A DNA stretch of 64,000 nucleotides from Ryuthela nishihirai (GCA_038380435.1 JAWZYU010000013.1:8135901-8199900), one strand, 5' to 3'. Positions 34,493 through 45,595 are shown, counted from the stretch's first letter. Numbers and translations are program-made. Notes: generated by a model from the sequence alone, not told the origin.

Positions 34493-35890
34493 CAAGAAAA
34501 AAATTGCAACACCTGGAAGGATTAATGCCATTTTATTGAAATGCAGGCAGCTGTTAGTATACACTGAGATGTGCGATTGATTACATTATCAAAAAAAATA
34601 TGAAAAATTACCACTTTACCTACCCAATAAAGTGGTATAATTAGTATGCTTTTGAACCGCCCCAGTCAGCAATGAATTCATGAACACGGGGGGGGGGGGG
34701 GGGGGGGGGGGGGAGTTGTTCTACATCTCTATAATGTCCTGCTGAGGGATAGAATGCCAAATAGCACAAAGTCGTTGTTCCATTTCAGTGACAGTGGTTG
34801 GGCCACCTCTTGGGTGTTGTTGGAGCTGTCAGCACAAAATGTCCCAGACATATTCAATATGTGAAAGTTCTGGCAAGTGTGCTGGCCATGGTTACCTGAA
34901 TGTTTTGCTCATGTAGATACTGCAGACTAATGTGGACTATGTGGGGATGGACGTTATCTTGCTGGTAAAAGGTTCTGTGCTATTAAACAAATAGGACAGC
35001 CATTGGCTGCAAAATGTTGGTAACATATCATTGGGCAGTTAGAGATCCCTTATGATGAGCAATTCTGACTGAAATGTCTAACTGATCAGGCACCCCACAC
35101 CAAGACACCAGGTACTAGAGCGGTGTGACAAAGTAGCACACACTGGGTGGTGTCCCTTTTCCCTGAATAACAGCAAACACGTCGTCTGCTGTTGTGCTGA
35201 CCAACACAAAAATGAGATTCATCACTAAACACCACAGTACTCCACTCTTATTCATTCCAATTCTGTCTAAGGCAACACCACTGAAGACATTTCATGTGGG
35301 CAGATCTGAGGGGCAAACGTAGTGCCAGACGGTAGGCTCGCAATGAAAACTGTAAAAGCCTTTGTTTACCTTCCACCTGGTAGGTATTCAATGTGTTGCC
35401 TGTTGCCAGTCCCTTTGCAGTTGAGTTGTAGTCGCAAATCTGTCACGCAATATCATGCTTCGCAAATGGTCATATATCATCTCCCTGATTCTTGTCAGCA
35501 TGTCCTGGATCCTTCTTAAATCCACTGGTGCCATATGTGCACTGACCACTTCTCTGACAAACCAACTTTTCTAAGGGTGATGACTCTTCCATACTCAAAG
35601 TCTGTTAACTGTTGGAATGGCTGTTGATGTCTGCATAAGGGCATCTTTAGCAGTTTAGAACAATTTCCACAGGTTTTTAGCAGTTTAGAACAATTTCCAC
35701 AACCAGGGAGGTTTGGTTGCCTTTATCTGTGTTTGACTGCTCCACACCTGTGACGTCATCTCTTGCCTGTCCAATCGTTTTGATTGTCCTGCAAACCTAA
35801 TCATTTCCATGCATACCCATATACTACCACCTCCCAATATGTCATAACATTTATGTAACTTCATGTAAGTGTTGCATTTTTTATTTCCTG
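34493..35890 (-). mobile_element. Tc1-like DNA transposon (inactive)
   Basis: Ends CAAGAAAAAAATTGCAACACC (left) and the inverse of CAGGAAATAAAAAATGCAACAC (right), with TA on both sides. Minus-strand transposase remnants from the right: FEHGR-like N-terminus near 35600 (shared with 8655-8810), DESHFCVGQHNSRRRV (first catalytic Asp) near 35225, and QQDN-HPH followed by YLHEQNIQVT (second Asp) near 34940. The third, acidic residue region is frame-broken. Contains a 34-bp tandem duplication at about 35645-35702 and a run of 26 G at 34688-34713. Confidence 0.85.
34688..34713. repeat. Poly-G run (26 bases)
   Basis: Twenty-six consecutive G inside the Tc1 3' region. Either a real homopolymer expansion, capable of forming G-quadruplexes, or a sequencing or assembly artefact in length. 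Confidence 0.9.
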
Positions 35891-35897
35891 TAGTGTA

Positions 35898-36832
35898 CTG
35901 GGTGATCCAAAAGCAACAGAAAAAGTAAAAATGCAATAATTCGAAAAGTATAGACAGTAGCACGATGCGGTTTTCACAGAAATGCACAGAAAGACATGGG
36001 ATTTTTTTAATAATGAAAAATTTTATTGCCAGAATAGTTATATTTGTCACCGACAGGTGGTGCTGTAGCGGTCCCGGAGCTGCTGCCTGTTGCTATTTAA
36101 ACAGATTGGCTGACCGCAGCTCCTCAAATGCGAGACTGCGAACATCCCTCAAGTCTGCGAACATCTCCTCAAATGCGAGACTGCGAACATTGATCTATCC
36201 GACTTTGCCATGAGGTACGCAAATTTCAAATGTAGTGAATACTGAAGTTAAACTTTCAGCATTTAACACTTTTTGCACATGCTTCCAAACTGCCAGTGTC
36301 CTAAAACCTTTTCATCATAGCTATCAGTGAGGAACAAGACATCGGTCCCTTTCCACTTCTAATACCCTGCATCAAATGATAGGTGCACAAAGCCACACTT
36401 GCACATTCGGAATTCTGATAATACAGCTTAACTAAAAGTGCTTTATCTCGTAACAATAACATGTCTCACCTTGGCAGAACATTTAACTTCAGTAATAAAT
36501 GTTAAAAGCTGAAAGTTTAACTTCAGTATTCACTACATCTGAAATTTACGTACCTCACGGCAAAGTCAGATTGATCAATGTTCGCATTCTCGCACCGTTT
36601 GAGGAGCAGTGGACGGCGGATCTGTTTAAATAGCAACAGGCAGCAGCTCCGGGACAGCTACAGCACCACCAGTCAGTGACAAAATGGAATTATTCGGAAA
36701 ATAAAATTTTTTGTTATTAAAAAAAAAATCCCATGTCTTTTTGTGCATTTCTGTGAAAATCACATCGTGCTAATGTCTATACTTTTCGAATTATTGCATT
36801 TTTACTTTTTCTGTTACTTTTGGATCACCTGG
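35898..36832. mobile_element. Foldback (long-TIR) nonautonomous DNA transposon, 935 bp
   Basis: Left arm 35898-36270 and right arm 36475-36832 are inverted copies of about 360 bp. Both carry the outer CTGGGTGATCC / CCAGGTGATCC end, TGCAATAATTCGAAAAGTATAGACA, CAGCAGCTCC and TTAAACTTTCAGC. TA flanks both ends. The arms differ by small indels; the left arm holds an internal duplication around CTCCTCAAATGCGAGACTGCG. The 200-bp centre codes for nothing. The empty site is visible at 8415-8430. TA duplication and terminal shape fit a Tc1/mariner-mobilised element. Confidence 0.9.
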
Positions 36833-36905
36833 TATATTCCCTGGCTTATATACAGTATTAACTATTGATATTATTTAACTATTAAGATAATTTATATCCA
36901 TTACC
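36833..36905 (-). repeat. Duplicated Tc1 flank (inverted copy of 8267-8425)
   Basis: Reverse complement reads CAAATGAAAAGCAAAC ... CAGGTAATGGATATAAATTATC ... GTATATAAG, as at 8267-8360. It is separated from its Tc1 by the foldback insertion. From 36906 to 37571 nothing clear is seen, except a possible family C SINE 3' end at 37305-37360. Confidence 0.8.
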
Positions 36906-37571
36906 TGGTTATATGGCTAGTTTGCTTTTCATTTGTTCATCTGTCTATCTGTCCGCCCGCCCACCTGCCTGTCATACAACATACATACAATTTGGGTTTC
37001 TGCTGCCTAACACCAAACCGAAAATTCTTTGTAGTACTTCTATAAAGATAAGCCACTGACTTGTAACAGTGAACCATGAAGAAGGATAAAAAATATCCCC
37101 CCACCTTGTGTTCACATTTTCCTACCAGAAATCTTAAGAATCAGATACATAATATGCACATCAACTAATGACTAGCTAGCTTAGATAAGTTTAGAGATTA
37201 ATCCATTTTTAATGACTTATCAGTTAACTGTAAATTTTGTTTACCCTCTCATTTTCATTACCCTTCACTAAACATAACAACCTGAGTTAGATTGTTTATA
37301 CCCTTTAGTGGCACATGTTTTCTGTACAATGGGATCAACTGCAGGTCATAGAAGTCCATAGTTTCAAAACAGATTTGCAGGAGATATTAGAGTACCATTA
37401 AGGATTGATCGAAACATTCCATTACTAAGAAAGAAGATAAAAGCATATAACTATATTGCAAAACTTTATTTTGTTAAAGAGGACTATCATCTAACAGTTC
37501 TATGTGAAATGATTTCAAACAAAATTATGGGAAAATACCATTATAAATATTAATACATATATAATACAAAC

Positions 37572-37632
37572 CATTTGGATCTACTTGAACTTTCTTTTTG
37601 GATTTTGATGGAATTAGATGAAGTAGCCGACC
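37572..37632 (-). CDS. RBM19: RBM19 exon: end of the RRM
   Basis: A 61-nt exon after a TATAG acceptor encodes GRLLHLIPSKSKKKVQVDPN plus one base, then GTTTG. It continues directly from the VFQ ending exon 49014-49144; in RBM19 the last RRM strand reads G-R-x-L-H-x-x-P-S followed by lysines. The left-over G combines with CT of exon 16491-16545 to make Ala. The exon lies in about 1 kb of intron without recognisable repeats, between the duplicated flank ending near 36905 and the LINE starting near 37893. Its small size makes it easy for automatic gene callers to miss. Confidence 0.9.
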
Positions 37633-37892
37633 CTATAAACACACAACAAATTTTCAACCTTTGCAACATTTAAAAAATTCAACATTTTACACCTCCAACT
37701 TAAAATAGTTATGTGTGCTCAGACTTTATAATATCAAAGCTACTGACCTTTTTGGTTAGCAATATCTATGCACTCAAAATTACCAATGAAATATAAACAA
37801 ACATCAAATACATAATAACTTGCCTTGCATGGTGCTTACCTTGCTTACAAACTTTGTATATTGTCATCGTCTCTCATAAGGATTTGACTCAT

Positions 37893-40800
37893 CTTCATCA
37901 TCATCATCATCAAGCAGCCATGGGCTATGGAGGTCCAACCAGAACATGCAATTTAGTTCTCCAAGCATGTCTGTCCTGAGCTACACCTACTGCATCCGGC
38001 CACTGCACACCAATTCTAACAAGGTCCTGTTTGACACTGTCTGCCCACCACATCCTAGGTCTCCCCCTCTTTCTGGGGCCTTTAGGCACACTGTTCATAA
38101 CCCTATTCGCCAATCTATAATTATCCATATGGGCAACATGGCAAAATCAACTGACTCTCTCTCTGCACAATATGCTGCTTAAGGGAGGTTGCAGACTCCT
38201 TTGCCTAACCCTCATCATTAGTTACAAAGTTGAATCACCTAATGCCCAAGATACTGCGTAAGCATCTGGAATCAAAAGCATCGAGTTTCCTGTTATCTTG
38301 TTTACAAAGTGTCCAAGTCTCACTACCATAACTAACCCTAGAAAGAACCAAACTATTATACAGTCTAATTTTAGTCTTTAGGTGTATACGCCTATTTCTC
38401 CACACTCTCCATAGATTCTTAAAAGTCCCGGCAGCAATTCCTATTCGTCTGTTAATCTCATGCCGCACATCACCAGTATCTGTTACATAGCTCCCAAGAT
38501 GATTAAACTGTGACACCTGCTCAAGACTGCAACCATTCAGATTAACTGAATCACAACCTGCCTGACCAATTTTCATCACTTTAGTTTTCTTTCTGTTTAT
38601 AACCAAACCTACTCTACTACCAGTCTCATGAACAGCTCGAATGAAAGAGTTCATCTCATCAACATCATTTGCCAAAAGGGCTAAATCATCAGCATAATCT
38701 AAATCAGAAATTTTCGTATCTCCAGCCCATTTAAGGTTAAAATCTTTCCCTCGAAGTGAATTTTGCATAACATAATCAATAACCAAACTAAAGAGAAAAG
38801 GGGACAAAATGCACCCTTGTCGAACACCAGAAGCAATGCTAAACTTATTGCTACAAGCCTTACCAACTCTCACACACAACTCTGTGTTATTATAGAGAGC
38901 TTTCATTATGTTAACTAACTTGTCTGATATACCATATGATCTCACAATTAACCATAAATTATGATGATCAACAGTCGAAAGCCTTTTTGAAATCAACAAA
39001 GCTAGCAACCAAAGGTTTCTGAAACTCTAAACATTTCTCAAGAATCTGCCTAAGAGAAAATATTTGATCTACACATCCCCTACCACTTCTGAACCCGCTT
39101 TGCTCATCACACAATTGCCTGTCTACCAGATTCTTAATTCTATTAAGCACAATCATACAAATAACTTTACCTGGAACAAAAAGTAGGCTGATGCTCCTAT
39201 AGTTATCACAAGAACTACGATCACCATTTTTGAAAATAGGAATAATAATAGCTTTGGTAAAATTCTTATGGACCATTCCTTTATTGTAAAAGATATTCAA
39301 AATTTCAGTCATCCAATGGCAACTGAAACATTCCCACCTCTAAGAATTTTCGTAGTAATTTCATTTACCCCTGGGGATTTATGAAGTTTAAATTTAGAAA
39401 TAGCCAAAATAACTTCCTTGTATATCCATAAAAATCCTTGTATGCTTGTCCGTTTTCTACCACACAAAACATTAACTATCTGGTACAGCTCTCTGCTGTT
39501 GTGCTGCCTAACTGCTTCCTCAGCTTTGTCAGCCAAGCCATCAAGCCAAAGATTCTTATCAGCAGCTAACTGATCCTTTACACGTTTATTAAGCTCTTTG
39601 TAATACTTTCTATTAGGATTAGTAGGGTATTGATTAAGGACATTCCTGCTGTTCCTTCTTTCTGAAATAAGCTCAAGTGCCTTATCACTCAAATAATTCT
39701 GCCTCCTCTGCTCCTTTTTTCTTAAAAGTGTACTGTTAGTTTCCAAAAAAGCCTGTTTAAAATGGTTCCATTCTTCCTCAACTTCAATAATAAGCAAACT
39801 ATGACTGCCATAATGACTAAGTAACCTATCATGGTAAGCTTTAACTATAACTGGATCTTTCAGAGTTTCAGAATTAAAGGCAAATTTTTTAAGCTTAGCA
39901 CAACACTTTTTAAGTTTAAGCTGCAAGACACTTTCAACTAGGTAAAGGTCAGATTAAATTTTAGCTCCCATATATGCCCTGGTATTCCTAACAGAACTAA
40001 CCCATTTGCTGTTAATTAATATATAATCAATCACATTCTTATGCAGCCCATCAGGTGAAACCCATATGTACTTATGTATTCTGAAACCACAGAGTTTACT
40101 TACCTACAGGAGATGTTGCCCATTGCGATTGCAGCTGCCAATACCAAAAATGGCCTATCACTCCTAGAACAAGAGTAATAATTCCTTTCTTGACAGAATT
40201 CAAAATATCCTGAAGTTGTCCTTAACACTTATCCTTCTCATCCTCAGTGGAGGAATAACAGCAGATAACATTAAAGTCTTTAATGCTGGTCTGAAATTTT
40301 GCTTTAAGAAACCTTTCATTAATGCACTCATATCCTAGAAGAGCATCACTAGCATGTCTGCTGAGTAGCAGACCCACGCCTTGGTGATGCTTTCCATCCT
40401 CCCTCCCTGTAAAGATAAATTTAAAGTTATTTTTAAGAATCTGACCTTTATCTGTCCATCTGGTCTCTTGCAAGCCGAGAATATCAAAATTATAACGGTG
40501 GAATTCTTGTGTGAGGACTTCAAGAGAATAATCGCTGTGCAGAGTCCTCACATTCGAACTACCTATGGAGAGAATAATGGTTAATGGGATGTTTAAAGAA
40601 ACTATGTTTATTGAGAGGGAATGCTGACAATATCAAACAGCCCCCTAATCGCAGGCATGGGGCAAAGACTCTTTCCCCCACTACTAAAGGCTGAAGCCAT
40701 CTACACTGGAAGACTTCCTATAATGTAGAATTTGACGATGCCCATAGAAGCAAGAGTTCAGGTGCCTGCAATGACCTCTGCTCAGGATTATCCACCAGCT

Positions 40801-41236
40801 GATAGACATATCCTGTTTATCTATTCACTTGGGGCTATCAACCCAGAAGCAAACAGAAAACATAGCAGAAAGTTTTCCCTCCACAGATGCCCACCAGTGC
40901 AGCAAATTTAGGATCCATAATCAAGTTCAGATTCATAATTCCTTTCAGATTGGTATATATATATATGGTCAGCACCAGGACCCTGTGTTATTGACCACTC
41001 CTCAGCAGGGTAGAAAAAAAATAAATAGCCATAATTGTCCAGATCAGTAGGCCACACTGATCTGGCAGCCATCCCCTTTCGTTCACTTCCACAAGAGAGT
41101 ATCTGTTTTGAAAGGTACTAATAGCCTGCACCATGAGAAGGTGGGGTCGGACATTAGGTGCTAGGCCTGGTCAGTTCTATGCATCATCACAAGGGATTGG
41201 TGCACAGCCCCACTTCCAGTGACTACCTAGCTATCC
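37893..41236 (-). mobile_element. RTE-like LINE copy (near full length, broken)
   Basis: 3' tail CATCATCATCATCATC at 37897. C-terminus 38128-37925 (RGRPRMWWADS), RT palm 39008-38235 (257 codons: RQGCILSPFLFSLVIDYVM, LDYADDLALLAN, REKTKV-like), RT fingers 39312-38968, pre-RT 39926-39309 with an internal deletion of roughly 300 nt near 39420 that joins IQG to EVILAIS. Endonuclease 40551-40222 (LQETRWTDKGQ) with a further deletion around 40080-40170. The 5' UTR runs to about 41236, including CACCATGAGAAGGTGGGGTCGG. The sequence 37633-37892 to its left is unannotated intron. Confidence 0.92.
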
Positions 41237-41345
41237 CTATTCATCTATTAATCGCATGTCGCAGATCACCAGTATCTGTTACAAAGCTCCCAAGATAATT
41301 AAACTGAGACACCTGCTCAAAAGTGGAACTATTTGCATTAATTAG
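41237..41345 (-). mobile_element. Small LINE fragment
   Basis: CTATTCATCTATTAATCGCATG, then ACCAGTATCTGTTAC and CAAGATAATTAAACTGAGAC match the LINE between RT and C-terminus. Probably the target into which the neighbouring LINE inserted. Confidence 0.75.
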
Positions 41346-41494
41346 GGAACATAAAGATGATATTCTACATAAGAATCCAGCTACTACCTTAGACACCACC
41401 ACATTTATCAATGAAAATAACAGTATTTGAAAGCTTTAATCACTCGTTCAATGAATTTTTCCTTCAAGCTAGCCTACACAATATAATAATTCTC

Positions 41495-41633
41495 TAGTAA
41501 ATAATCACAGGATAAGTCCTGTAGACATCAAACTCATGAAATGATGAGCTGGAAAAAAAAATCTTTTTTTTTTTTTCAGCTCATCATTTTATGAGTTCCA
41601 TGTATACAGGACTTATCCTGTGATTATTTACTA
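41495..41633. repeat. Large hairpin with about 67-bp arms
   Basis: Left arm from TAGTAAATAATCACAGG (41495), right arm ending CCTGTGATTATTTACTA (41633), meeting in an A-run/T-run centre near 41563. Arms are nearly perfect, with one small indel near CATGTATA. The inner sequence CAGCTCATCATTT recurs at 42135 in a SINE tail. Confidence 0.9.
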
Positions 41634-41639
41634 TTGATT

Positions 41640-41900
41640 TGTTGGTTTAACGCCCTGAGTGTGAGTGACAAATATTAATTCCATCTCTAATGAGGCAACA
41701 GAGTTGTCCACTTCCTGGATAGATGGCACCACTAAATAATAAATAAATACCCCCTCAAGCAGCTGCTTGCCACAGAGGTCTGACAAGAGCCTGTCAGTTT
41801 ATATGCCACAGTAGGAGATCTGAGAGGATGGCAGGACCTCAGCAGAAAAACGACACACACATCCATGCACCACTAGTGCGAATCAAATAAATAAATCCAG
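41640..41900 (-). repeat. SINE-like core, unassigned
   Basis: TTGGTTTAACGCC, a GC-richer core with CCACAGTAGGAGATC and a box-B-like GTGCGAATC end. Resembles conserved-core SINEs but matches none of the copies here closely. Confidence 0.35.
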
Positions 41901-42029
41901 AAGATTTTATAAGGTCACATATAATTATAGATTGGCGAATAGCCAATTTATATCTTCATTTATTATTTAATTTTATTTTTCATATTTTTATTTAATTTAT
42001 AATATTATTTTATAAGCTGAGAAAGGGTT

Positions 42030-42150
42030 AGCCATTGATGGTGTAGTGGTTAGCATAACAGGATGTTTCCTGGAGATGTGGGTTTGAATCCCACTCTTGA
42101 CAAAACCAATTTTTTCTCTTTCTTTTTTTTTCCAGCTCATCATTTAATAA
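42030..42150 (+). repeat. tRNA-headed SINE, family B
   Basis: TGGTGTAGTGGTTAGCA (box A) and GGGTTTGAATCCC (box B) in tRNA spacing, then a T-rich tail with CCAGCTCATCATTTAATAATTC. A head of the same type lies inverted at 62690-62756. Confidence 0.65.
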
Positions 42151-42256
42151 TTCTCTATATAAATCAATCACATTGCTGCAATACCAAAATGTCAACTCAT
42201 TGTGTATCTTGGATAATTCAACTAAAACAATTTCCTATTAACAAAATCTTAATAAT

Positions 42257-42760
42257 TGATGATGCAAAGAATCAGAAAGGCTTATCACCAAAAGTTGGAT
42301 TCCACATTTTAGTGGTGCAGGTCATTAGTCTTTTCAGAGGAGGTATTTTCTTCTACAGGAGAATGGAAGGGGAAGATTGCAAGATCACTTTGGTTCACTG
42401 ATCAAGTTGTCTACTATTTATTTTTTCTACCCTGCTGAAGAGTGGCTGACATCAGTCTTGGTGCTGAGCTCAATTGTTGATCTTCTTGCTGTACTGCTGA
42501 GTTTATCTGGGAAAAATAATCTTCTGCAGTATCTTCTATTTCCTTGTGGGTTGTCAGCCCCCAAGTGAAGAGATGAACAGAATACCTTACATACACTGGT
42601 GGATAATTCTGATCAGATGCCATTGTAGGTAACTGAACCACTGCTAGCCTTATATTGGAGTAATATATCTCAGACAGGTCAATTTCTTTTTGGATTCTAG
42701 TTCTTAAAAAGTTCCACTTGCAAAAGTAGTGCCTGAAGTCTCTGCCATTATATGTGGCTT
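42257..42760 (+). mobile_element. Divergent LINE 5'-end-only fragment (copy i)
   Basis: Plus strand, starting TGATGATGCAAAG like the LINE 5' UTR (TGATGATGCACAGAACC). It shares CTACCCTGCTGAAGAGTGG and GGTGGATAATTCTGATCAGATG with LINE 5' regions, and stops before the endonuclease. Almost identical to 56771-57275, with one substitution near 42768. Confidence 0.75.
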
Positions 42761-42769
42761 AAGCCTTTT

Positions 42770-43056
42770 GCTACAGGGTCAGCCAAATTCTTAATTCTAT
42801 TAAGTATAATCATTCAAAGAACTTTACCCGGCACGGAAAGTGAAAAATCCCCTATAATTGGTACAAGGACTACGATCACCTTTTTTAAAAAACAGGGATG
42901 ATAATAGCTCTAGTAAAATCCTTATGAACATCTTTATCATAACAAATATTCAAAAATTTCATTTAGTCATGTGATAACACAAACGTTCCCAGCTACAAGC
43001 ATTTCAGTAGTGATTACATCCACCCCTAAGGATTTATGCAGTTTCAATTTAGAGAC
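42770..43056 (-). mobile_element. Old LINE RT fragment (copy i)
   Basis: Minus strand: LNRIKNLAD-like, KKGDRSPCTNYRG-like and the start of the SPGVDEI region (CACCCCTAAGGATTTATG), decayed. It directly precedes the 3' tail of the LINE at 43057 and has a near-identical twin at 57285-57568. Confidence 0.8.
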
Positions 43057-43092
43057 ATCATCATCATCATCATCCTCAAGCAGCCATGTGGG

Positions 43093-45243
43093 CTACGGAG
43101 GTCCAACCAGACCACGCAGTTTAATTCTCCAAGCATATCTGTCCTGAGCTACATCTGCTGCATCCGGCCACTGTACACCAATTCTAACAAGGTCCTGTTT
43201 GACATTGTCAGCCCACCGCATCCTAGGTCTCCCCCTCCTTCTGAGGCCTCTAGGCACACTGTTCATAACCCTATTCGCCAATCTATAATTATCCATACGG
43301 GCAACATGACCAAACCAGCGGAGTCTCTCTCTGCACAATATGCTGCTTAAAGGAGGTTGCAGACTCCTTTGCCTAACCTCATCATTAGTTACAAAGTTAA
43401 ACCACCTAATACCCAAGATACTGCGTAAGCATCTAGAATCAAAAGCATCTAGTTTCCTGTTATCTTGTTTACACAGCGTCCAAGTTTCACTACCATAACT
43501 AACCCTAGAAAGAACCAAACTATTATACAGTCTAATTTTAGTCTTTAGGTGTATACGCCTATTTCTCCACAATCTCCATAGATTCTTAACAGTCCCGGCA
43601 GCAATTCCTATTCGTCTGTTAATCTCATGCCGCACATCACCAGTATCAGTTACATAGCTCCCAAGATAATTAAACTGTGACACCTGCTCAAGACTGCAAC
43701 CATTCAGATTAACTGAATCACAACCTGCCTGACCAATTTTCATCACTTTGGTTTTCTCTCTGTTTATAACCAAACCTACTCTACTACCAGTCTCATCAAC
43801 AGCTCGAATGAAAGAGTTCATCTCATCAACATCATTTGCCAAAAGGGCTAAATCATCAGCATAATCTAAATCAGAAATTTTCGTATCTCCAGCCCATTTA
43901 AGGCCAAAATCTTTAACTCGAAGAGAATTTCGCATAACATAATCAACAACCAAACTAAAGAGAAAAGGAGACAAAATGCACCCTTGTCGAACACCAGACG
44001 TAATGCTAAACCAATTGCTACAAGACTTACCAATTCTCACACATGACTCAGTGTTATTATAGAGAGCTTTCATTATGTTAACTAACTTGTCTGGTATACC
44101 ATATGATCTCACAATCAACCACAAATTATGACGATCAACAGAGTCGAAAGCCTTTTTGAAATCAACAAAGCTAGCAACCAAAGGTTTCTGAAACTCTAAA
44201 CATTTCTCAAGAATCTGCCTAAGTGAAAATATCTGATCCACACATCCCCTACCACTTCTCAATCCACATTGCTCATCACGCAATTGACTGTCAACCAGAT
44301 TCTTAATTCTATTAAGCACAATCATGGAAAGAACTTTACCTGGAACAGAGAGTAGGCTGATACCCCTATAGTTATCACAAGAACTGTGATCACCTTTTTT
44401 GAAAATAGGGATAATAATAGCTCTGGTAAAATCTTTAGGAACCATGCCTTTATCATAAAAGTTATTCAAAATTTCAGTCATCCAAGTGGTAACCAAAACA
44501 TTCCCAGCTCTGAGCATTTCTGTAGTAATTTCATCTACCCCTGGGGATTTATGAAGTTTCAGTTTAGAGATAGCCAAACTAACTTCAGATTGTGTTATAG
44601 GGCCAACATTAAAGCTGCCAATGCATCTATCATCATTACAAACAATGGGAGTAGAACTAACCACATTGTTTAGAACATCACTGAAATGCTCAGCCCACCT
44701 AGCCATGAGAGAATCCTCACCTTCTATAACCTTACCTTGTTTATTCTTCAATCCCTGTATGCCTGTCCGTTTTCTACCACATAAAACATTAACTATCTGG
44801 TACAGCTCTCTGCTGTTGTGCTGCCTAACTGCTTCCTCAGCTTTGTCAGCCAAGCTATCAAGCCAAAGATTTTTATCAGTAGCTAACTGATCCTTTACAC
44901 GTTTATTAAGCTCTCTGTAATCTTTTCTATTAGGACTAGTAGGGTACTGATTAAGGACATTCCTGCAGTTCCTTCTTTCTGAAATAAGCTCAAGTGCCTT
45001 ATCACTTAAATAATTCTGCCTCCTCTGCTTCTTTTTTCCTAAAAGAGTACTGTTAGTTTCCAAAAAAGCCTGTTTAAAATGGCCCCATTCTTCCTGAACT
45101 TCAATATTAAGCAAACCATGACCGTCATAATGACTAAGTAACCTATCATGGTAAGCTTTAGCTATAACTGGGTCATTCAAAGCTTCAGTATGAAAGGTAA
45201 ATTTTTTAACTCTAGCACAACATTTTTTAAGTTTAAGTTGCAA
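43093..45243 (-). CDS. LINE reverse transcriptase and C-terminal domain, open over 716 codons
   Basis: Intact from MQLKLKKCC to GLVGPP. Order: pre-RT helices (EEWGHFKQAFLETN, YLSDKALELISERR), KSPGVDEITTEMLRAGN, IIPIFKKGDHSSCDNYRG, LRSGRGCVDQIFSLRQ, SFVDFKKAFDSVDRHNLW (first catalytic Asp), SGVRQGCILSPFLFSL, LDYADDLALLAN (YADD pair), VINREKTKVMKIG, FNYLGSYVTD, then a C-terminal segment LRWFGHVARMD ... RRRGRPRMRWADNVKQDL. All RT active-site residues are present. In the parent element this is the C-terminal two thirds of one ORF of about 1,055 codons; here it is separated from its endonuclease by two frameshifts. The start Met is simply the first in frame and may not be used. Confidence 0.9.
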   Translation of the reverse strand: MQLKLKKCCARVKKFTFHTEALNDPVIAKAYHDRLLSHYDGHGLLNIEVQEEWGHFKQAFLETNSTLLGKKKQRRQNYLSDKALELISERRNCRNVLNQYPTSPNRKDYRELNKRVKDQLATDKNLWLDSLADKAEEAVRQHNSRELYQIVNVLCGRKRTGIQGLKNKQGKVIEGEDSLMARWAEHFSDVLNNVVSSTPIVCNDDRCIGSFNVGPITQSEVSLAISKLKLHKSPGVDEITTEMLRAGNVLVTTWMTEILNNFYDKGMVPKDFTRAIIIPIFKKGDHSSCDNYRGISLLSVPGKVLSMIVLNRIKNLVDSQLRDEQCGLRSGRGCVDQIFSLRQILEKCLEFQKPLVASFVDFKKAFDSVDRHNLWLIVRSYGIPDKLVNIMKALYNNTESCVRIGKSCSNWFSITSGVRQGCILSPFLFSLVVDYVMRNSLRVKDFGLKWAGDTKISDLDYADDLALLANDVDEMNSFIRAVDETGSRVGLVINREKTKVMKIGQAGCDSVNLNGCSLEQVSQFNYLGSYVTDTGDVRHEINRRIGIAAGTVKNLWRLWRNRRIHLKTKIRLYNSLVLSRVSYGSETWTLCKQDNRKLDAFDSRCLRSILGIRWFNFVTNDEVRQRSLQPPLSSILCRERLRWFGHVARMDNYRLANRVMNSVPRGLRRRGRPRMRWADNVKQDLVRIGVQWPDAADVAQDRYAWRIKLRGLVGPP

Positions 45244-45286
45244 GACACTTTTAACAAGGTAATGGTCAGATCCAATTTCAGCTCTC

Positions 45287-45595
45287 CTATATGCCCTGGT
45301 ATTTCCTAACAGAACTAGCCCATTTGCTGTTAATTAATATATAATCAATCATATTCCTATGCAGCCCATCAGGTGAAACCCATGTGTATTTATGTATGTC
45401 GCGGTGTTTGTAATATGTGTTAGTTATTCTGAAACCATTGAGTTTACTTACCTGTAGGAGACGTTGCCCATTGCCATTGCAGCTACCAATACCGAAAGGG
45501 CCTATCACCCCTCCCCAAAGATCAGAGTCAGTACCAACTTTGGCATTGAAGTCACCAAGAACAAGGGTAATATCTCCTTTCTTGACAGAATTCAA
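45287..45595 (-). pseudogene. LINE ORF, second half of APE endonuclease
   Basis: 102 codons: KGDITLVLGDFNAKVG (catalytic Asp and Asn), TYYKHRDIHKYTWVSPDG, MIDYILINSKW. It loses frame just before the conserved GSDHYLV, which is still encoded beyond the extra base near 45303. Confidence 0.85.

Noticed and set aside
42040..42110. Functional tRNA gene
   Set aside because: Box A and box B are good but the acceptor stem does not pair, and the sequence runs into a T-rich SINE tail.
42257..43056. Twin-priming (5' inversion) as the origin of the plus-strand LINE 5' piece next to the minus-strand RT fragment
   Set aside because: The order is wrong: the inverted 5' part would have to lie on the other side of the 3' part for either insertion orientation.
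44386..44673. Plus-strand ORFs of 60-100 codons inside the minus-strand LINEs (here, and at 15074, 27924, 33984, 59134 and elsewhere)
   Set aside because: They recur in every LINE copy at the same place and are antisense shadows of the RT and endonuclease frames.
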